A DNA stretch of 64,000 nucleotides from NCBI GenBank assembly GCA_934435205.1, contig CAKSAK010000002.1:372001-436000 (forward strand), read 5' to 3'. The DNA is from an uncultured Ruminococcus sp. Its GTDB lineage: Bacteria; Bacillota; Clostridia; Oscillospirales; Ruminococcaceae. Shown here piece after piece: positions 60,580 through 64,000 of the stretch (the first letter of the stretch is position 1; the number at the start of each line of letters is the position of its first letter). The notes beneath the pieces are model-generated. The model was not told where the DNA came from and did no database searches. It saw only the letters and a program-made list of their open reading frames with translations. Position numbers and translations under genes: made by a program.

Positions 60580-60632
60580 AGTTCCATAAAATGCGTTCAG
60601 GTATTGAACGGTGTTTTATGGAACTTTTTGTT
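60580..60632 (+). terminator. Terminator of the Nudix gene
   Basis: AGTTCCATAAAA / TTTTATGGAACT enclosing a second stem CGTTCA / TGAACG, followed by TTTTTGTT. Confidence 0.88.
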
Positions 60633-60719
60633 GGTGCTGTCAAAGTGCGTGATAAGTGCCAAGCCGAGTGCATTTTAGCTGTTATATATATTCGATTTTC
60701 AAGTTGCGTTCGGGGTGTG

Positions 60720-60875
60720 TCACCGAGTATCATGCCCTAGGTCTTGCATACACAAAATATCAAATGCACGCCCACGTCCTGACACAAGTACTCTACAGCC
60801 TGCTCCAGAATCTCTCATCGTATTCACTAAGTCACAGGGCTTGTACGTGCCCGCAAGTGTCAAAACGCTTTCTAC
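60720..60875 (-). pseudogene. Decayed C-terminal fragment of a large serine recombinase
   Basis: On the minus strand, joining frames across two frameshifts gives PVT-EYDERFWSRL then RVLVSGRGRAFDILC and GHDTR-stop. This follows the pattern of the C-terminal end of transposon/phage serine recombinases (acidic FDE..F/W..LVE..V V.......F.l.cG.e). Stops interrupt every frame, so nothing is expressed. Hairpin-forming sequences follow it (TTGTTGCAT/ATGCAACAA near 60900, GCACAAA/TTTGTGC near 60970). Recognition is by eye; the rest of the gap 60576-61113 shows no gene. Confidence 0.45.
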
Positions 60876-60997
60876 TTATACACGAAAAAGGGGTGTTTTG
60901 TTGCATAAAAAATGCAACAATTGCAGAAATGTTGCCAAATTAAAATATAAATCATTTGTTTGCACAAATCCTATATGTGAATTTTGTGCATATTTGA

Positions 60998-61021
60998 TGT
61001 AGGGGCTAACATTGTTCGCCC
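60998..61021 (+). repeat. Dispersed palindrome (GAAC type), eroded
   Basis: TGTAG, GGGCTAAC-ATT-GTTCGCCC (61003-61021); one uncompensated change in the left arm. Confidence 0.9.
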
Positions 61022-61054
61022 ATTTGTCCTGCTCGTATTGTCTGATATATCCCA

Positions 61055-61088
61055 CAAAAAAACAGGAACGAACAAAGTCCGTCCCTGT
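61055..61088 (-). terminator. Terminator of the symporter gene
   Basis: ACAGGGACG / CGTTCCTGT stem, then TTTTTTTG on the minus strand, 26 bases past the stop. Confidence 0.88.
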
Positions 61089-61113
61089 GTATTGTTTTAG
61101 TATGTCAGCAAGA

Positions 61114-62649
61114 TCATATCTCGCTGTTATCATAGCACTCAAACACCTTTTCAGCATGAGCCTTGTCAGCGTCGCTCTGCCTTGTGATAAGGCTAACGAT
61201 AGGCACAAGAACAAGTCCGAAAAGCATTGCAAATGCGCCTGCGTTGATAGGCGAAGCAAGATTTATGCCCCAAAGTGTGCCTGTGTGACCTGCAAGGGTG
61301 TAGTATGCCATATGTACAACTGTTATGCCTACTCCTGCAATAAAGCTTGCCATGCACGCCGCCTTTGTTACGCCTTTCCAGAAAAGTCCATACATGAACG
61401 GTGCAAGGAATGCTCCTGCAAGTGCGCCCCATGAGATTGACATGAGAGTGGAAATCACTGTCTGCGGATTTTCAAGGGTGATTATTGCAAGCACAACTGA
61501 GATGATAAGAAATACGGCAATGAAAATTCGCATTGTGACAAGCTGTTTTTTCTCGTTCATTTTTTCTTTCATTATAGGCTTGATAAGGTCGATAGTCAAA
61601 GTGGAGCTAGATGTAAGCACCAGCGATGAAAGTGTTGACATTGAAGCCGAAAGCACAAGTACGATAACAAGTCCGAACAGCAGGGTCGGAAGTTTCTCCA
61701 TCATGGTCGGAACTATTCCGTCAAAGCCGCCCTCAGGAAGTCCGTCAACGCTCTTGACAAAAAGTCTGCCGAAGCCCCCAAGGAAGTAACAGCCGCCTGC
61801 TACCACTACTGCAAAAAATGTGGATACTATAGTTCCGGTCTTGATAGCCTTGTCGTCTTTTATTGCATAGAATTTCTGCACCATTTGCGGAAGTCCCCAT
61901 GTGCCAAGAGAAGTGAGTATAACAACGCCTGCAAGATTTATAGGGTCAGGTCCGAAGAGGGAAGCGTATGTACCCTTGTCGCCATTTGCGTCAGGGATAT
62001 CACCAAGCAGGTCAAGAGAATTTCCAAGGCCGCCGTTTTCGCCAAGCACTGCAAGCACTACCGCCGCAATGCCTACAAGCATTACTATTCCCTGAATAAA
62101 ATCGTTCAGTGCTGTAGCCTTGTAGCCACCCATGATAACATACACCGCAGTGAAAACTGCCATACCGATTATACAATATTTGTATGGTATGCCGAAGCCC
62201 TTTTCAAAAAGTCTTGACAAGCCGTTGTAAACTGACGCTGTGTAAGGTATAAGGAACACGAACACGATAAGCGCTGAAACTATCTTCAAAGGCTTGCTGT
62301 TGTATCTCTTTTCAAAATACTCAGGCATGGTCTTTGCCTCAAGGTGCTTTGACATTATTCTTGTACGTCTGCCTAAAACTTTCCATGCAAGCCATGAGCC
62401 TATGACAGCGTTTCCGATTCCTACCCAAGTTGAAGCCACACCATAATTCCAGCCGAATTTTCCTGCGTAGCCTACAAAAATTACTGCCGAGAAGTAGGAA
62501 GTTCCGTATGCGAAAGCTGTGAACCACGCTCCAAGACCTCGTCCTCCAAGTACAAAATCATTGACGCTTGCCGATTTTCTGCGGTAATAAACTCCTATGC
62601 CTATCATTAGGGCAAGGTATAATACCAATACTATCCACCTTGCTGTCAA
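61114..62649 (-). CDS. Sodium:solute symporter (SSS family)
   Basis: 511 residues from TTG 62649: AAAAGGAGTG lies nine bases upstream of it, while the in-frame ATG at 62673 has no site and overlaps that element. Thirteen expected helices; LGGRGLGAWFTAFAYGTSYFSA in the first loop and helices is the SSS signature, with GGYKATALNDFIQG later, close to PutP/PanF-type. The substrate (proline, pantothenate or another solute) cannot be read. A strong promoter lies upstream and a terminator downstream. Confidence 0.9.
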   Translation of the reverse strand: MTARWIVLVLYLALMIGIGVYYRRKSASVNDFVLGGRGLGAWFTAFAYGTSYFSAVIFVGYAGKFGWNYGVASTWVGIGNAVIGSWLAWKVLGRRTRIMSKHLEAKTMPEYFEKRYNSKPLKIVSALIVFVFLIPYTASVYNGLSRLFEKGFGIPYKYCIIGMAVFTAVYVIMGGYKATALNDFIQGIVMLVGIAAVVLAVLGENGGLGNSLDLLGDIPDANGDKGTYASLFGPDPINLAGVVILTSLGTWGLPQMVQKFYAIKDDKAIKTGTIVSTFFAVVVAGGCYFLGGFGRLFVKSVDGLPEGGFDGIVPTMMEKLPTLLFGLVIVLVLSASMSTLSSLVLTSSSTLTIDLIKPIMKEKMNEKKQLVTMRIFIAVFLIISVVLAIITLENPQTVISTLMSISWGALAGAFLAPFMYGLFWKGVTKAACMASFIAGVGITVVHMAYYTLAGHTGTLWGINLASPINAGAFAMLFGLVLVPIVSLITRQSDADKAHAEKVFECYDNSEI

Positions 62650-62731
62650 TCCAATACACTCCTTTTGCTTCATGTGTCACTTTAAAGCTTTTATGCTTTT
62701 GCGTTTTTACTTGCTAAAGTACAATGATATT

Positions 62732-62760
62732 ATTATAGTACAAAGCGGAGTATTTGTCAA
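62732..62760 (-). promoter_or_regulatory. Promoter of the symporter gene
   Basis: Minus strand TTGACA (62760-62755), 17 bases, TATAAT (62737-62732). Confidence 0.88.
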
Positions 62761-62773
62761 TACGGACAGGCAT

Positions 62774-62815
62774 AAAAAAAGCCACCGCAAAGGGAGATTT
62801 TGCGGTAGCTTTTTT
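62774..62815. terminator. Bidirectional terminator
   Basis: AAAAAAGCCACCGCAAA / TTTGCGGTAGCTTTTTT, A and T runs on either side; ends the DUF3789-type transcript. Confidence 0.88.
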
Positions 62816-62848
62816 GGTGAAAATCACGAAGTTTACCTGTGTAAAACA

Positions 62849-62953
62849 TCATTGTTCGTCATGACGGTCGCTTTCGCCTGCGGTGATACAAAGGCACATT
62901 GTCACAACGCCCACAAAACCGCCTACCAGCGTTCCTGCAAAAAATTCAAGCAT
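62849..62953 (-). CDS. Small DUF3789-type membrane protein
   Basis: 34 residues. AGGAGGT is followed by ATG (62953-62951) and MLEFFAGTLVGGFVGVVTMC, a single helix, then a short charged tail (ESDRHDEQ). Length and the MLEF...GG..G pattern match DUF3789 proteins, common in phage-like and accessory regions of Firmicutes. Function unknown. It lies between the Cys-rich gene and a terminator. Confidence 0.8.
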   Translation of the reverse strand: MLEFFAGTLVGGFVGVVTMCLCITAGESDRHDEQ

Positions 62954-63011
62954 AAAAACACCTCCTGCGGATAGTGTGGACATTTTGGAGTGGCGTTATT
63001 CAGCGGTATGG

Positions 63012-63635
63012 TCACATGAGAGCGTAGTTTCCGTTTATATCCTTGACATGGCGAAGCTCAACATAAGCCGAGCGGTAAAAACCGAAGGTTCGGGATAGGT
63101 CAAGAAAGCGGTAAAAATCATTGTATGGCCGGTCGGAAAGATAGAAAACAATGATGTGCTTTTTGTGTTCCCCCTGACGAACGCTTGTTATCTTCATTGG
63201 ATATCCGAACTTGTCAGCCAATTTTTGAAGCTCTTCCGCCATGCGCACGAACTTTTCTTCCTCGGATTTTATTTTGGCTTTTTGTGCGGGAGAAAGATTT
63301 TTGTAGCGTTTATAACCTTTTTCAGCCGCCCAAAAGGGGCAGTCCTCAAATTTCTGAAAGAAAACGCACTGTTTTTCACCGCATTTGTGGTTTCTGTAAA
63401 TGCTTTTTGTAACATAGCCTTTGTGCAGGTCACAACGACAGAAGCCTATAAGCTTGCGCCTTTGAACATAAACATAATCTCCCGAAACAAGCTTTGCACC
63501 TTTAAGCTCATCATTTTTTTGGGGTGCGTTCTGGGTATTTTTCTGCTTTTTGCGCTTTGCTTCTGCTTTTTCAGCATCAAGTTTCGAAAGCTCATCTGTG
63601 AACCTTTCCCATAACGTGATATCTTCCTCGTCCAT
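63012..63635 (-). CDS. Cys-rich hypothetical protein
   Basis: 207 residues from ATG 63635; the open frame beyond it covers the promoter. An acidic, coiled-coil N terminus with a Lys/Gln-rich linker (~15-45), then a cluster CRCDLH...CGEKQC...CPFW (~72-107) that could bind zinc or a cluster. The C-terminal half is basic alpha/beta with KKHIIVFYLSDRPYNDF. I do not recognise a family. An extended -10 (TGCTATAAT at 63674-63666) lies upstream. Confidence 0.7.
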   Translation of the reverse strand: MDEEDITLWERFTDELSKLDAEKAEAKRKKQKNTQNAPQKNDELKGAKLVSGDYVYVQRRKLIGFCRCDLHKGYVTKSIYRNHKCGEKQCVFFQKFEDCPFWAAEKGYKRYKNLSPAQKAKIKSEEEKFVRMAEELQKLADKFGYPMKITSVRQGEHKKHIIVFYLSDRPYNDFYRFLDLSRTFGFYRSAYVELRHVKDINGNYALM

Positions 63636-63718
63636 AATGCGACCCCCTTTTTGGTTATTTAGCATATTATAGCATACTAAAACAAATTTGTGGTAACATT
63701 TTTTGGACAGATGAAGAA

Positions 63719-64000
63719 TTATACTACGATTATTATAATAATTGCCATTACAGCGAGAAAAGCGATATTTGCGGCAGTGAAATATGCGAAATATCTGCCT
63801 TTGATATGGGGGTGGCTGCGGCATATCTGCTTGTAGGATATAAGGCTTGCCATGGAGGCGATAAGAGTGCCAAGGCCGCCTATGTTCGTTCCTATTATAA
63901 GTGCGTTCAGCTTGTTGGTGAAGCCTGAAAGGAGTATAGCGCATGGAACGTTGCTTATTATCTGACTTGCGGCAACGGCAATAAGAAGCTCGTGACCGTT
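63719..64000 (-). CDS. C-terminal end of an ArsB/SLC13-like anion permease (partial)
   Basis: 94 codons are visible in the minus strand; the gene continues beyond the window. SQIISNVPCAILLSGFT, then NIGGLGTLIASMASLISYKQ, and a last hydrophobic helix ending in IIIIIVV. The SN-P and NIGG-GT elements are those of the ion-transporter superfamily (ArsB, NhaD, CitT/SLC13). Substrate unknown: arsenite, citrate or sodium/proton exchange are all possible. Confidence 0.8.
   Translation of the reverse strand, partial: NGHELLIAVAASQIISNVPCAILLSGFTNKLNALIIGTNIGGLGTLIASMASLISYKQICRSHPHIKGRYFAYFTAANIAFLAVMAIIIIIVV

Noticed and set aside
60656..61002. Two overlapping + strand frames of about 95 codons after the Nudix gene
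   Set aside because: No ribosome sites and no recognisable protein; the minus strand shows recombinase-like remnants instead.
11596..61021. Repeats as a CRISPR array
   Set aside because: Copies are kilobases apart with no regular spacers and no cas genes.

Overview
The window looks like chromosome from an anaerobic, low-to-mid-GC gut or rumen Firmicute, most likely a Ruminococcus-type member of the Oscillospirales/Clostridia. Evidence: Gram-positive Shine-Dalgarno sites (AAGGAGG) with frequent TTG/GTG starts, a type II (FabK) fatty-acid cluster, ArgJ-type arginine synthesis, an intracellular cellobiose phosphorylase, phosphoketolase and a GH127 arabinofuranosidase. This assignment comes from gene content and gene order only; no rRNA is present.

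Layout. 1-8.8 kb (+): one tightly overlapping operon holding an anchored alpha/alpha-toroid protein (partial), MoxR ATPase, DUF58, a transglutaminase-like protein that has lost its catalytic Cys, a DUF4430 (transcobalamin C-terminal-like) protein, and a complete ECF transporter (T, fused A-A', S). I read it as a split intrinsic-factor-like capture and uptake system, possibly for corrinoids. 8.9-17.8 kb: Ca2+ P-type ATPase, BI-1/YccA protein, phosphoketolase, AzlCD with a cysteine hydrolase, DUF378, and a promoter-to-terminator small RNA candidate. 18-21.7 kb (+): aldose-epimerase-like protein and cellobiose phosphorylase, then a second small RNA candidate. 22-31.3 kb (-): arginine biosynthesis (argG, pentapeptide protein, argH, membrane protein, argCJBDF). 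31.7-35 kb (+): flavin reductase, FTR-like CxC protein, thioredoxin, GH127. 35-42.7 kb (-): AraC regulator, a BMP-type nucleoside/purine ABC transporter operon headed by xpt, and an unknown gene. 42.8-50.6 kb (-): REC-GGDEF-EAL-PAS-REC protein, MFS transporter, aroK, aroE, dCMP deaminase, lipoprotein, fabD. 51-60 kb (+): fabH, unknown, fabK, fabG, fabF, accB, fabZ, accC, accD, accA, acpP. 60-64 kb: Nudix hydrolase, a decayed serine-recombinase tail, Na+/solute symporter, a 34-residue DUF3789-type protein, a Cys-rich unknown and the C-terminal end of an anion permease.

Non-coding layer. About twenty short palindromes (arms GGGCGAAC/GTTCGCCC or GGGCGACC/GGTCGCCC) are scattered between genes from 11.6 kb onward. 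Arm changes are compensatory or wobble-compatible. Some copies work as, or sit beside, terminators. Many sigma-A promoters (16-17 bp spacers) are readable. LacI/CcpA-like AAAACGTT sites occur at several promoters, and TGTATA/TATACA half-sites cluster at argG.

How it fits together: cellobiose and arabinose-containing glycans feed phosphorolysis and phosphoketolase metabolism; arginine, shikimate-pathway and fatty-acid modules provide biosynthesis; purine salvage and vitamin-type uptake rely on ABC and ECF transporters.
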